From G965233625 sp965233625 (GTDB lineage: Bacteria; Planctomycetota; Planctomycetia; Pirellulales; Pirellulaceae): 64,000 nucleotides of DNA. The notes below the pieces were generated by a model that was not told the origin of the DNA, searched no databases, and was given only the letters and a program-made list of their open reading frames with translations. A program made the position numbers and the translations under genes. The stretch is from the NCBI GenBank assembly GCA_965233625.1, contig OZ247499.1:806001-870000 (forward strand), written 5' to 3'. How positions within the stretch are numbered: position 1 is the first letter of the stretch; every line of letters starts with the position of its first letter. This document shows, in pieces, positions 27,001 to 35,283 of this stretch.

Positions 27001-27742
27001 CGTCGAGCTGTCCGATGGCGGCCGCTGGGAGTTTAAGTTTGTAAAAATCGCCTGCAATGTTGCCAAGCCAGTCGGCGAATCTGGCAATCAGCTGTCCGAT
27101 CTTCTCCGCCAGTGGTTCGGGCCCGATGCCGGTTTGCCAGGCACTGATTTCAAGGTGCTGTTTGAAAACCAGAACGGCGAGTGGCGTGCCCGCCCCATCG
27201 GCGTGAAGGCAGCTCCAGAAGAGGAAAGTATTGGCGATGCCGAAGAGTCAACGGAGGAACTGGCATCACTGGTTATCCCTAGCGTCGAGGAATCGGCACA
27301 ACATACGACACACGCGCCGGTGTACGACCTGACGGTTGCAGCAGGCGGATGGGGCCCGGAAAGTGTTCCAGAGACAATCGGTTGGGCGGACGTGCAGGGG
27401 CAGAAGCTAACTGATGGCATGTTCGCCGCGCAGGTATCTGGCCGGTCGATGGAGCCCAGAATTCAAAACGGCGATTTGTGTCTTTTCAAACCGTGCCCAG
27501 CCGGCTCGCGTCAGAACCGGCTACTGCTGGTGCAGGTCAATACTCATCTCGATCCAGAGGATGGGGGTCGTTACACCATCAAGCGATATCATTCGACCAA
27601 AACAACTAGCGAGGATGGTTGGCAGCATCAGGCGATCGAGCTGCGCCCACTGAATCCCGAGTATCCCATTATTCAGATCACTGAGGAAGATGCGCAGGAC
27701 ATGCGGATTGTTGGCGAATTTGTGAGCGTAATTGGCGATTAG
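24026..27742 (+). CDS. Four-domain protein: HIT hydrolase, PLD nuclease, SF2 helicase, LexA/S24 peptidase
   Basis: A 1238-residue protein. Residues 1-130 form a HIT domain with the histidine triad HLHVHVI (H95, H97, H99). Residues about 160-310 are a PLD-type nuclease (FHPKSW, H255 and K257; then VGSSNLSKAAL). About 350-770 is an SF2 helicase: Walker A ATGMGKT (377-383), VIDEVHHAHAPSY (D475), LGLTATPERTDG, motif V FNEGLDIPAVD and motif VI LQQLGRGLRASE. The C-terminal about 130 residues form an S24/LexA peptidase: GRSMEPRIQNGD gives Ser1141, and YTIKRY gives Lys1186. An Ala-Gly in LTVAAGGWG (1106-1107) sits where LexA-type proteins self-cleave. HIT enzymes hydrolyse nucleotide-phosphoryl bonds. 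PLD-helicase fusions are nuclease-translocases. A peptidase switch controlled by damage or ssDNA is inference. It stands 232 bases after the previous operon, probably with its own promoter. Confidence 0.85.
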   Translation: MADSPFLKIPPSEWIASNEKAFAIWDGFPVSPGHALVVTRRLVATWFDADAQEQAAVFELVNVLKQYLDATLTPKPGGYNVGFNSGEPAGQTVMHLHVHVIPRYTGDVEDPRGGVRYVMPAKANYLRDSANQITESESGEQAAQRSDLQLSTGHPGSPLWDHLSWRIAGAKLVEVLASFVQCSGLEVIESRLFDAVKNGARIRILVSDYLYISDSRALVRLNGWCDSADEEAIGGNLSARLIEVAKLPSEPASFHPKSWYIADDQGGLLSVGSSNLSKAALQTGVEWNLLSSDAGCETHCRFASEFNRLWDLASPLTSELLEKYAAESEKHRQANFVPEPTAEISEIVSPRPWQIDALESLRKIREAGYRRALVAVATGMGKTWLAAFDALQVGRQLNRRPRVLIVAHRAHILAQAEAALSQVLDPEFRAARTAWYIGKQSDLAGELVVASVQKLSRPEGLERLAQEQFDYVVIDEVHHAHAPSYRRMLARIQAGFILGLTATPERTDGVDVATIFDDNLAHHATIGDGIAEESLVPFHYIGIKDTVDFSQVPWRNGRFEIEELERRVAQSDRMERLWKTMEAHPAERTILFCCSRRHAVFTRDWLRAKGVTSAAVFSGGGDNCGQSLEQLRLGKLQTLCVVDMFNEGLDIPAVDRVVMLRPTESKVIFLQQLGRGLRASEGKSRLLVIDFVGNHRIFAQRIIHLLSLTGVEPGWKGLKDYLKGNPPELPEGCVLDVELSARDMLKEFIPKGAKAGIEAYRAMRDELGRRPTASELFSRGYLPRAVSKAAGDWFAFVESEGDLTGDECEVVAKCGDWLRTVETTNLNKSYKMVVLRVLLDHGELFIGANLAAFSQQCRTFLLNHPVLRQDLEGDRHAIDHQHADEATWAAWWLKWPVSRWLNKQQGRHWFERRGDTFVFKHDCPERLLPQLESLTEELVEWRLAAYAKSRRLVNSEQGDTTFEAKVSHSGGRPILFVPDKSKLPNRPVGPTIVELSDGGRWEFKFVKIACNVAKPVGESGNQLSDLLRQWFGPDAGLPGTDFKVLFENQNGEWRARPIGVKAAPEEESIGDAEESTEELASLVIPSVEESAQHTTHAPVYDLTVAAGGWGPESVPETIGWADVQGQKLTDGMFAAQVSGRSMEPRIQNGDLCLFKPCPAGSRQNRLLLVQVNTHLDPEDGGRYTIKRYHSTKTTSEDGWQHQAIELRPLNPEYPIIQITEEDAQDMRIVGEFVSVIGD

Positions 27743-27771
27743 CAAGCTGCTATTTTCTGCATTGAAGCAAT

Positions 27772-28755
27772 ATGACAAATACTATCCGCGCCGTTGAAAT
27801 CACAGCACCAGGCGGTCCGCATGTTCTGAAAGTTTGCAAGCGAGCAATGCCAGTCGCCGGAGAGGGCGAAGTGGTGATCAAGGTTGAGTTCGCGGGCGTC
27901 AATCGACCAGATGCTTTGCAGCGAGCAGGCAAATATGCTCCGCCTCCAGGTGCGAGCGATCTTCCGGGGTTGGAAGCATCGGGGGAGATCGTCGAAACCG
28001 GCAAACGCGTGGAACACTGGCGAACCGGAGACTACGTCTGTGCTCTATTGCCGGGTGGAGGCTACGCCGGGTACGCGAAGACTTCAGCGGCTCATTGCCT
28101 GCCCATTCCCGATGGAATGGAAATGAAAGCGGCCGCCTGCCTGCCGGAAACCTACTTCACCGTGTGGTCGAACGTCTTCATGCGCGGCGGCTTGAAACAA
28201 GGGGAACGCTTTTTGGTGCATGGCGGCACGAGCGGCATCGGCACCACAGCCATCCAGCTTGCCAAGGCGTTTGGCGCGACCGTATTCGCAACCGCTGGGA
28301 GCAATAAGAAGTGTGAACTCTGTCGCGAATTAGGTGCCGATGTCGCCATCAACTACAAGATTGATGATTTTGTCCAGATAGTAAGCGAGCAAGGCGGAGC
28401 GGATTTGATTCTCGACATGGTGGGCGGCGATTATACACCTCGAAACATCGCTGCATTGGCGGACGATGGCCGGCTGGTTCAAATCGCTTTTTTGCGAGGC
28501 ATAAAGTCGGAGTTGAATCTTGGTCAGCTAATGTCAAAAAGGTTAACCCTCACCGGCAGCACACTTCGACCGCAAACTGTGGAGGCAAAAGCCGTCATCG
28601 CCGACGAATTGCGGGAGAAGGTCTGGCCGCTACTTTCCGCAGGAACGGTCGCGCCCGTGATGGATCTGGAATTCGCGTTGGCCGACGCCGCCGCGGCGCA
28701 TGAGCGAATGGAGAACAACGAACACATCGGTAAGATGGTGCTAAACGCGGGATGA
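27772..28755 (+). CDS. NAD(P)H:quinone oxidoreductase, PIG3-like zinc-independent MDR family
   Basis: A 327-residue protein starting MTNTIRAVEITAPGGPHVLK. GroES-like N-terminal half with EFAGVNRPDALQRAGKYAPP; Rossmann half with HGGTSGIGTTAIQLAKAFGA (about 148-167), the NAD(P)-binding loop of quinone oxidoreductase-like MDR enzymes; LGADVAINYK and DMVGGDYTPRNIAAL follow. No zinc ligands, as in the PIG3/QOR branch. Length normal. It follows the four-domain defence gene by 29 bases but is an ordinary metabolic gene and may mark the island edge. Confidence 0.9.
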   Translation: MTNTIRAVEITAPGGPHVLKVCKRAMPVAGEGEVVIKVEFAGVNRPDALQRAGKYAPPPGASDLPGLEASGEIVETGKRVEHWRTGDYVCALLPGGGYAGYAKTSAAHCLPIPDGMEMKAAACLPETYFTVWSNVFMRGGLKQGERFLVHGGTSGIGTTAIQLAKAFGATVFATAGSNKKCELCRELGADVAINYKIDDFVQIVSEQGGADLILDMVGGDYTPRNIAALADDGRLVQIAFLRGIKSELNLGQLMSKRLTLTGSTLRPQTVEAKAVIADELREKVWPLLSAGTVAPVMDLEFALADAAAAHERMENNEHIGKMVLNAG

Positions 28756-29202
28756 AAGGGAGATCAACTTGGGGCAATCTAGCGGCGCGACCGTTCCTGG
28801 CACGTAAGGCTATTCGACAGGCAGAATGGCTTTCTGGGAACATTCCGCAGCAGCCGGAAGTCTGGGCAGTAGTTCCAGGGTAAACACCAAATTCACATGC
28901 TGGGAAACCAGCGGCCGGCCCGATGTTCTAGAATCGACTCATTTTTATCTACTGGCGATAACTCTACGTCGCCTTCCGCTCGAACGATTGCACCAGCCCA
29001 CCCACGTACGATTTCACTTCGATCTGCTCGGCGGATTGCGCACCACAAGTTGTGCAGAAGTAGTTCGGCATGGAAGTTTGATACTTTCAGCGTTCGATCA
29101 TTGTTAGAATCAAATCAATAACCTCATTGAACCGTGACCGTCCACGACCTGAACCCATCGTTGGATCCATGAATAGACCTGGCTCCCATTGAAAGGTATC
29201 CC
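28756..29202. other. Intergenic gap, nothing recognised
   Basis: About 450 bases with only short unsupported frames on both strands. AAAGG at good distance before ATG 29203 is the ribosome site of the next gene. No hairpin or repeat stands out. Confidence 0.5.
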
Positions 29203-30273
29203 ATGAAATCGACAGCAGGTTATCTTGTCATCGCGCTAACTCTCGTTCTGGCGTGGGCAATTCCAACGCCGCCTGCCTCAGCCGAGGGTATACCGATCAA
29301 GGTCTTTATCCTCGCCGGCCAGTCGAACATGGTTGGCCACGGAAAGACCCGGGATGGGCTGAACCCCAAGTATGACCCCAGTCAGCCGCAGTCGAAGACG
29401 AACCGCCGCGAGATTCCGGGCGGGATGGGCGGCCTGGCATGGGCGGTCAAGAACATGCCGGACAAGTTCGGCGCGAAGGGCACTGACCCGCTGGTCGACG
29501 GCGACGGCGAATGGCTCGTCCGCGATGATGTGAGCGTTTACTCCCGCATTGAGGTATTCAAGGACAGGAAGAATCCCGGACGGCTTACAGAAGGTCGCAC
29601 CGAAAAGGGCCGGCATACAGTCGGCTTCGGCAAGGGAAGCTGGAACGGCCCGGAGTACGGCTTCGGCCACATCGTTGGCAACGCGCTGGATCAGGACGTC
29701 CTGATCATCAAGGTCGCAACTGGCGGGACGAGTTTGCAAAGCGACTGGCGGTCGCCAACCGCCGTATCAAAGCGGGGCGGTGAGGTCGGCTACATGTGGA
29801 CGCTCATGCTTCGCACCGTGAAGCATGTGCTGGACAACCTCGGCGCGGAGTTCCCTGCTTACTTGGGGCGGGATTACGAGATCACTGGATTCGGCTGGCA
29901 TCAGGGCTGGAACGACCGCACCGCAAAGGGTGTCGCCGTGTACGAGGCTAACCTAGCCGACCTTATCAAAGACGTGCGGGGCGAGTTTGGCAAGGAACTA
30001 CCCTTTGTCATCGCGAACACTGGGATCGGCGGTGTAGAGGTGAAGGGCGTCGGCCTTGATTTGATCAATGCGCAGGGGACTGTCGCCAACTTCAAGAAGT
30101 ATCCCGGCCACAAGCGAAACGTCGCGGTAGTCGACACACGACCGATGTACCGCGACAAATCGGTTTCGCCGTCAGGCTTCGGCTACCACTGGAACCACAA
30201 CGGCATCACGCACTACGAGATCGGCGCAGGTATGGGCAGGGGCATGCTCGAACTCCTCAAGTCGAAGGAGTAA
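29203..30273 (+). CDS. Secreted carbohydrate esterase, sialate O-acetylesterase (SASA/DUF303) type
   Basis: A 356-residue protein with a Sec signal peptide (hydrophobic YLVIALTLVLAWAI, cleavage near ASA-EG). The SGNH-like SASA family blocks are present: VFILAGQSNMVGHG (catalytic Ser in GQSNM), a central GGTSLQSDWRSP, and GFGWHQGWNDRT, with the C-terminal HWNHNGITHYEIG holding the likely catalytic His. It would remove O-acetyl groups from polysaccharide outside the cytoplasm. It leads a plus-strand run of secreted polysaccharide genes; the sulfatase fusion starts 8 bases after its stop. Confidence 0.85.
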   Translation: MKSTAGYLVIALTLVLAWAIPTPPASAEGIPIKVFILAGQSNMVGHGKTRDGLNPKYDPSQPQSKTNRREIPGGMGGLAWAVKNMPDKFGAKGTDPLVDGDGEWLVRDDVSVYSRIEVFKDRKNPGRLTEGRTEKGRHTVGFGKGSWNGPEYGFGHIVGNALDQDVLIIKVATGGTSLQSDWRSPTAVSKRGGEVGYMWTLMLRTVKHVLDNLGAEFPAYLGRDYEITGFGWHQGWNDRTAKGVAVYEANLADLIKDVRGEFGKELPFVIANTGIGGVEVKGVGLDLINAQGTVANFKKYPGHKRNVAVVDTRPMYRDKSVSPSGFGYHWNHNGITHYEIGAGMGRGMLELLKSKE

Positions 30274-30281
30274 GAATCAAC

Positions 30282-32474
30282 ATGACGTTCAAACTCTACC
30301 AGCCTATCTACTGCCTTCTCGTCGCGTGCGCTATCTACATATGCTCGCAGTCTGCGACGTTGGGTGCGGAATTTCCCATTCGCGTCGCATGCCTGGGCGA
30401 TAGCATCACTGCCGGGGCGCGGGTCGATGCGAAGTCGGAATCTTATCCGGCCCGCTTGCAGCAGCTTCTTGGTGAGCGGTACGAAGTGCGGAACTTCGGG
30501 ATCGGTGGGGCGACGCTGATTAAAACCGGCAGACCGAACATCTGGCGGAACTTTGCTGCCATCGAGAAGTTCGCACCGCATATTGCTGTGATTTCGCTGG
30601 GAACGAACGACACGGTTGGCGGCAAGCGGAAGAACTGGGAGCAGATCGCGCGATTTGAAGCCGACTACGCGGAACTGATTGGCAGACTCGCCGGGATGCC
30701 GTCGAAGCCTCGGATCGTTTTATGCACGCCTACGGCGATGGTGCTTTCCACGCCGGGGCTGTCTGAAGAGCGTCGAGCGAACCTGAAAGAACGAAAACCT
30801 CGTCTGCAAGAACTCTGCAAGCGGATACGCAAACTAGCGGTGAAACATGCGGGTCAGCAGGTATCGCTGCTGGAACTGAACGCGGTGCTTCAAGACCGGC
30901 CGGAACTGCTGAGCAAAGGCGACGGCGTGCATCCCAACGCGGCCGGTTACCGGGCCGTCGCCCAGGCCGTTGCAGGTCACATCCGTCCGCAGAAGAAGCG
31001 GCCGAACATCGTTCTTTTTCTCGTGGACGACATGGGCTGGCAGGATACGTCGGTCCCATTTCATACGGAAGTCACCGCCTTCAACCGGCGTTACCGTACG
31101 CCGCACATGGAGCAACTCGCCAGCCGCGGTATGAAGTTCACGCAGGCATATGCGTGCAGCGTCTGTTCACCGACGCGGGTGAGTCTTATGACGGGGCTCA
31201 ACGCAGCCCGGCACCGGGTGACGAACTGGACGCTCAAGAAGAACGCCAGCAACGATCGCCGGCACACGAAACTGAGTTTCCCGCAGTGGAACGTGAACGG
31301 ACTCAGCCCTGAGCCTGGCATCGAACACGCTGTGCATGTGAAAGCGCTGCCTGCGTTTTTGCAGGAAGCCGGCTACCGCACCATTCACGCCGGCAAGGCG
31401 CACTTCGGAGCGGTTGGCACTCCGGGAAGCGATCCGCGGAACGTCGGCTTCGATGTGAACATCGGCGGCCACGCCGCAGGCGGCCCCGGCAGCTTTCTCG
31501 GGAAGCAGAACTTCAGCGCCGCCTGGCGGAAGGGCGATCGCATCTGGGACGTGCCCGGTCTGGAGAAGTATCACGGCAAAGATGTTTTCCTGACAGAAGC
31601 ACTCACCATCGAAGCCAACAAAGCCGTCGATCAGGCGGTCGCCGATGGCAAACCTTTCTTTCTCTACATGGCTCACTATGCCGTCCATGTACCCTTCGCC
31701 ACGGATAAACGCTTCTACCAGAAATACCGCGACGCCGGCCTCGACCACACGGAAGCGATGTACGCCGCAATGGTCGAAGGTATGGATAAATCGCTCGGCG
31801 ACATCATGGCGAACATCAAACGCCACGGGCTGACCGACGATACGGTGGTGCTGTTCATGTCCGACAACGGCGGCCTCAGCGCGCACGGCCGGGGCGGCAA
31901 TCCGCACACGCACAACAAGCCGCTCTCCAGCGGAAAAGGTTCGGCGCACGAAGGCGGCGTCCGCGTGCCCATGATCGTGTCCTGGCCGGGCGTCACGAAG
32001 GCGGGTGCAATGTGCCGCCAGCCAGTAATCATCGAAGACTTCTTCCCCACAATCCTTGAAATCGCCGGCGTTTCCGACGCAACACAGGTCGGCGGCGCAG
32101 TCGATGGCCGCAGCTTCACGAACCTGCTGCAAGGTGAGCAGGATGCCTCACGCAGTGACCGTCCACTCATCTGGCACTTCCCCAACAACTGGGGACCGCG
32201 CGGACCTGGCATCGGCCCCTCCAGCGCCGTCCGGCAGGGTGACTGGAAACTGATCTACTACCACGAATCGCAGAAGTACGAGTTGTTCAATTTGACCACG
32301 GACCTGGGGGAGCAGAACAACCTGGCGGAAAAACGGCTGGAAGTACGAGACCGCCTCGCCGCAAAACTCGGCGGTTACCTGACGGCGGTGAAAGCTCAGA
32401 TGCCAGTCCTCAAGGCTTCAGGGGAGGCAGTGCCCTATCCCGAATCGGCAGCTCCGCCAGAGATGGATCGCTAG
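30282..32474 (+). CDS. Secreted SGNH hydrolase-sulfatase fusion
   Basis: A 730-residue protein with a signal peptide (YCLLVACAIYICSQSATLGA). Residues about 28-235 form an SGNH/GDSL esterase: VACLGDSITAG (block I Ser), GIGGATL, SLGTNDT (block III Asn) and GVHPNAAGYRAVA (block V His). Residues about 240-715 form a type I sulfatase: RPNIVLFLVDDMGWQ (metal-binding Asp pair), SVCSPTRVSLMTG with C295 in the C-x-P-x-R motif (the Cys converted to formylglycine), HAGKAHFG, and FMSDNGGLSAHG. Both active sites look intact, so one protein should de-esterify and desulfate the same sulfated polysaccharide. An unlinked formylglycine-generating enzyme would be needed. Confidence 0.9.
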   Translation: MTFKLYQPIYCLLVACAIYICSQSATLGAEFPIRVACLGDSITAGARVDAKSESYPARLQQLLGERYEVRNFGIGGATLIKTGRPNIWRNFAAIEKFAPHIAVISLGTNDTVGGKRKNWEQIARFEADYAELIGRLAGMPSKPRIVLCTPTAMVLSTPGLSEERRANLKERKPRLQELCKRIRKLAVKHAGQQVSLLELNAVLQDRPELLSKGDGVHPNAAGYRAVAQAVAGHIRPQKKRPNIVLFLVDDMGWQDTSVPFHTEVTAFNRRYRTPHMEQLASRGMKFTQAYACSVCSPTRVSLMTGLNAARHRVTNWTLKKNASNDRRHTKLSFPQWNVNGLSPEPGIEHAVHVKALPAFLQEAGYRTIHAGKAHFGAVGTPGSDPRNVGFDVNIGGHAAGGPGSFLGKQNFSAAWRKGDRIWDVPGLEKYHGKDVFLTEALTIEANKAVDQAVADGKPFFLYMAHYAVHVPFATDKRFYQKYRDAGLDHTEAMYAAMVEGMDKSLGDIMANIKRHGLTDDTVVLFMSDNGGLSAHGRGGNPHTHNKPLSSGKGSAHEGGVRVPMIVSWPGVTKAGAMCRQPVIIEDFFPTILEIAGVSDATQVGGAVDGRSFTNLLQGEQDASRSDRPLIWHFPNNWGPRGPGIGPSSAVRQGDWKLIYYHESQKYELFNLTTDLGEQNNLAEKRLEVRDRLAAKLGGYLTAVKAQMPVLKASGEAVPYPESAAPPEMDR

Positions 32475-32529
32475 CCCAAAAACGAATGCGCAACGATGTG
32501 CAGCAGCCAAGTAATAAACGCAGAAAGTG

Positions 32530-34788
32530 ATGATGATGGCGCGAGCCGATTTAGCGACAAAAACAGATCACGGGAAGCTATTTCTGCGGGCCTCCAAAGC
32601 TGTGGGTTCCCTTTGCTGGACCGCTATTGCATTTTACCTTTGCTGCAATGTCGCATTAGCCGAGGCACCGGTTGTAATCCCCACGATGTCGTACGAACGA
32701 CCGTTACCAGTTAAGGCCGACGGGCAGCCAATCAATCTGGGGCATCATACAGCGACCCGGTGCTATGACTGGGATCAAGACGGCGATTTTGATCTGGTCG
32801 TTGGAGGAGGCGACGGGCGGCTGTGGCTGTATCGCAACAGTGGGACGCCACTGAAGGCTCGATTTCAAGCGAAGCAACCTATTTCCGCCGGCGGGCGCAA
32901 TCGTTGGGGGACTTCGTATACGGGGATCGTGCTTACCAACCTTGTCGGGAATGCGTTGCCCGACTTAGCAGTCTGCCACTCAGGCAATGAGGTGACGATT
33001 CATCGGAATACCGGCAAAACCAGTTCTCCCCAATTTGCGGAGAAGGGCGTGACTTTTCGGGTCCAGCAGAACTGCCAGGGGCGTTTTGACGCTGCTGACT
33101 GGGATGGAGACGGAATTACCGATCTAGTGACCGGATCGTTTGGCGGCAAGCTGGAATGGCACCGCAACGAAGGGCGGGCAGAAGCTGCAAGTTTCGGTAA
33201 AGGTAAACCGTTCTTCGGCATCAGCCTGGCATATAATGCTCACCCACGTATCGTGGATTTCAATCAGGACGGGCGACTGGACATGCTGCTAGGAGTGAAT
33301 TGGGGCACCGTCTCGCTGTATCTCGGCGCTGCCACCAAGAAACCGGCTCTGGGCAAGAGTCGTCTATTGCATTGGTCGGATGGAGCAAATCTCAACATTC
33401 GGAAGGAGAACGGCGACGACACGACACCTGAACTGGTGGACCTCGATGGCGACGGCGTTCTCGACTTGATCAGCGGAGGCAGGAACGGCCAAGTGTTCTT
33501 TATGCGAGGCGTTGGCTTTCCATCTCGTGTGCGGGAATTGCAAAGCCTGCTGGCGAAACACAAAAATAATCTCGGGAAGACTCTCCGCGACGAACCGGCT
33601 GTTCGCCGGCAACTCTTTGGATCGTTGACATCGCTACAAGCTGATCTTGCCGGTGGGTTGATTCCACGATCATCAAGGGAAAAGCTATTTCAGAGACTCG
33701 CCCCCTTGGCAAAGCAGTACCCGGGTTTGCTCGGGCGATCAAAATTCAATCTCGACTCCGATCCTCATTTGCCGTTACTGGCCGCACAATACTGGGTAGT
33801 GCTTTACGAGTCGTTGCCAGATTCGATCTCGAACCGCAAACGCGTTGCAGACGCCCTCGACTTTCAAGCAGGGTACCGCAGACTGCTCGTCGATCTCGGC
33901 GTGCTATTTATTGATAACAACACTGCTACGAGCCAGCATCTGGCGGCGATGCACCGGTTGATGATGGCGATCCCGCGCGCTTTGTGGGATGTCGAAACGA
34001 TTACGGTCGCCGGCTGGTTGGGACCGATGAACAAGACTCACAGGATTCGCTCACGATCGGGAATCAACATCTTTGATCTACCGCTTGGACGTCCAGAGAA
34101 CAGCTTTGCCAGCGACGCTCCAAGGCGTGGCGTCACTGATGTCTACATGATCTGCCTGGCACATGAGCTGGCTCACAACATGCTGGACACGGTTGGTAGA
34201 AGGAATCGCCCGGAATTGTACGAGAGGAAGTTTGAGGTGCTTGCCCAGGCGGCCGGCCCGCAGGTCGTTTACCGGTCTCCCAAGTCCCGAGGTATCGATT
34301 TTGCAGCAACCAAAAAGAACTTCCAGCGCCTTGGCGTCTGGAATGGCGATAACGCGACCTGGAATGAATCGTGGGTGAACTACTTCAAGGGAAAGAAAAA
34401 ATTCGACCGGGCGTATACGCGAGGTAACGTACAGTTCTTTCTGAACGCTCCACAGGAAGCTTTTGCAACCCTGGCCAATCAATACTTTGCCGACAGCCAG
34501 TTGATGCTCGAATTCTGCAAAGTCCGCTGGGATGCAGGATATCGGTCAAATATCAATCAGTTTTTGCTGATCGCCGACTACCTGAGCGAAGGAACAGACA
34601 AAGTCAGTTTCTACGTTATGCGACCGGGAGGCGACCTGACAGTCGCGCCCGTTCAATTCGCTCGCAACTCCCAGGGTCGCATCACAAAGTTGCAGTCAAA
34701 GAACTCACTGGCTCAACTCGGGTATGGAGAGGGAAACCTGGTCTCCAGCTTCCGGCTTGATACCGTTTCGCCAGTAAGGGGGCGGTGA
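32530..34788 (+). CDS. Secreted FG-GAP/VCBS repeat protein with an HExxH metallopeptidase-like domain
   Basis: About 752 residues. Four tandem starts (GTG 32527, ATG 32530, 32533, 32536) are possible and none has a clear ribosome site. An N-terminal hydrophobic segment (SLCWTAIAFYLCCNVALA) suggests export. Residues about 60-330 hold FG-GAP-type Ca-binding repeats: DWDQDGDFDLVVGG, DWDGDGITDLVTG, DFNQDGRLDMLLG and DLDGDGVLDLISGG. The C-terminal half contains LAHELAHNMLD (H545, E546, H549), an HExxH zinc site, with downstream His/Glu candidates I cannot fix. Proteolysis or adhesion at the cell surface is inferred. It lies among polysaccharide-degradation genes. Confidence 0.75.
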   Translation: MMMARADLATKTDHGKLFLRASKAVGSLCWTAIAFYLCCNVALAEAPVVIPTMSYERPLPVKADGQPINLGHHTATRCYDWDQDGDFDLVVGGGDGRLWLYRNSGTPLKARFQAKQPISAGGRNRWGTSYTGIVLTNLVGNALPDLAVCHSGNEVTIHRNTGKTSSPQFAEKGVTFRVQQNCQGRFDAADWDGDGITDLVTGSFGGKLEWHRNEGRAEAASFGKGKPFFGISLAYNAHPRIVDFNQDGRLDMLLGVNWGTVSLYLGAATKKPALGKSRLLHWSDGANLNIRKENGDDTTPELVDLDGDGVLDLISGGRNGQVFFMRGVGFPSRVRELQSLLAKHKNNLGKTLRDEPAVRRQLFGSLTSLQADLAGGLIPRSSREKLFQRLAPLAKQYPGLLGRSKFNLDSDPHLPLLAAQYWVVLYESLPDSISNRKRVADALDFQAGYRRLLVDLGVLFIDNNTATSQHLAAMHRLMMAIPRALWDVETITVAGWLGPMNKTHRIRSRSGINIFDLPLGRPENSFASDAPRRGVTDVYMICLAHELAHNMLDTVGRRNRPELYERKFEVLAQAAGPQVVYRSPKSRGIDFAATKKNFQRLGVWNGDNATWNESWVNYFKGKKKFDRAYTRGNVQFFLNAPQEAFATLANQYFADSQLMLEFCKVRWDAGYRSNINQFLLIADYLSEGTDKVSFYVMRPGGDLTVAPVQFARNSQGRITKLQSKNSLAQLGYGEGNLVSSFRLDTVSPVRGR

Positions 34789-34799
34789 CGAAGTGACGG

Positions 34800-35171
34800 T
34801 TACCTGGAAGCAAGCTGGTGACGCTTCGACTGTCCGGAACCAAGCCAGACCTCGCCCATGAGAAGGTTTTTAAGTTCAATTTTATTGCTGCCGCTCACAA
34901 TGAGCGTCGAGCTCTTGCCAGCTGCTTTACGCGCTGGGAGTTGTACCCGCCTGTTGCCTTTGTCGTCTGCTTTCGTCGTCACGGTCACACCATCAAGGTT
35001 GACGGTGATGGCTTCGCTCGGATCGGCCCAACCCCATACGTGAACCGATTGATCTCTTTGCAGAACCATGTTGCTGCCGAAAATCCTGGGCAATGTAACC
35101 TCGGCAATCGCGGTCGCCGGGATTGTGATCAGAAGTGCAGTCAGTACGAAGCGACAAATCTGTGGTCTCAT
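34800..35171 (-). pseudogene. Truncated sialate O-acetylesterase (N-terminal fragment)
   Basis: From ATG 35171: signal peptide (RFVLTALLITIPATAIAEVT), then LPRIFGSNMVLQRDQSVHVW, GWADPSEAITV, VSGSNKIELKNLLMGEVWLG and SGQSK, the start of a SIAE-type esterase in which GEVW.CSGQSN is the nucleophile block. Here the Cys and Asn of that block are changed and the frame ends eight residues later, so about three quarters of a normal (about 500-residue) protein is missing. It converges on the previous gene (stops 12 bases apart), which suggests a rearrangement cut the gene here. Not expected to be active. Confidence 0.7.
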
Positions 35172-35283
35172 GGAGCGACCTATGAGTTGAACATTGGTTG
35201 CGGGTGAACTGGCATGGGGCGTATTGCAGTTCTCGAAATCTCCGTGCAAAAGTAACAGCAAGAAATCGAAGCAGTGAGCTAAA

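Noticed and set aside
31167..32132. A 321-codon antisense frame inside the sulfatase gene
   Set aside because: Shadow of a GC-rich gene, rich in Val/Ala/His with no motif.
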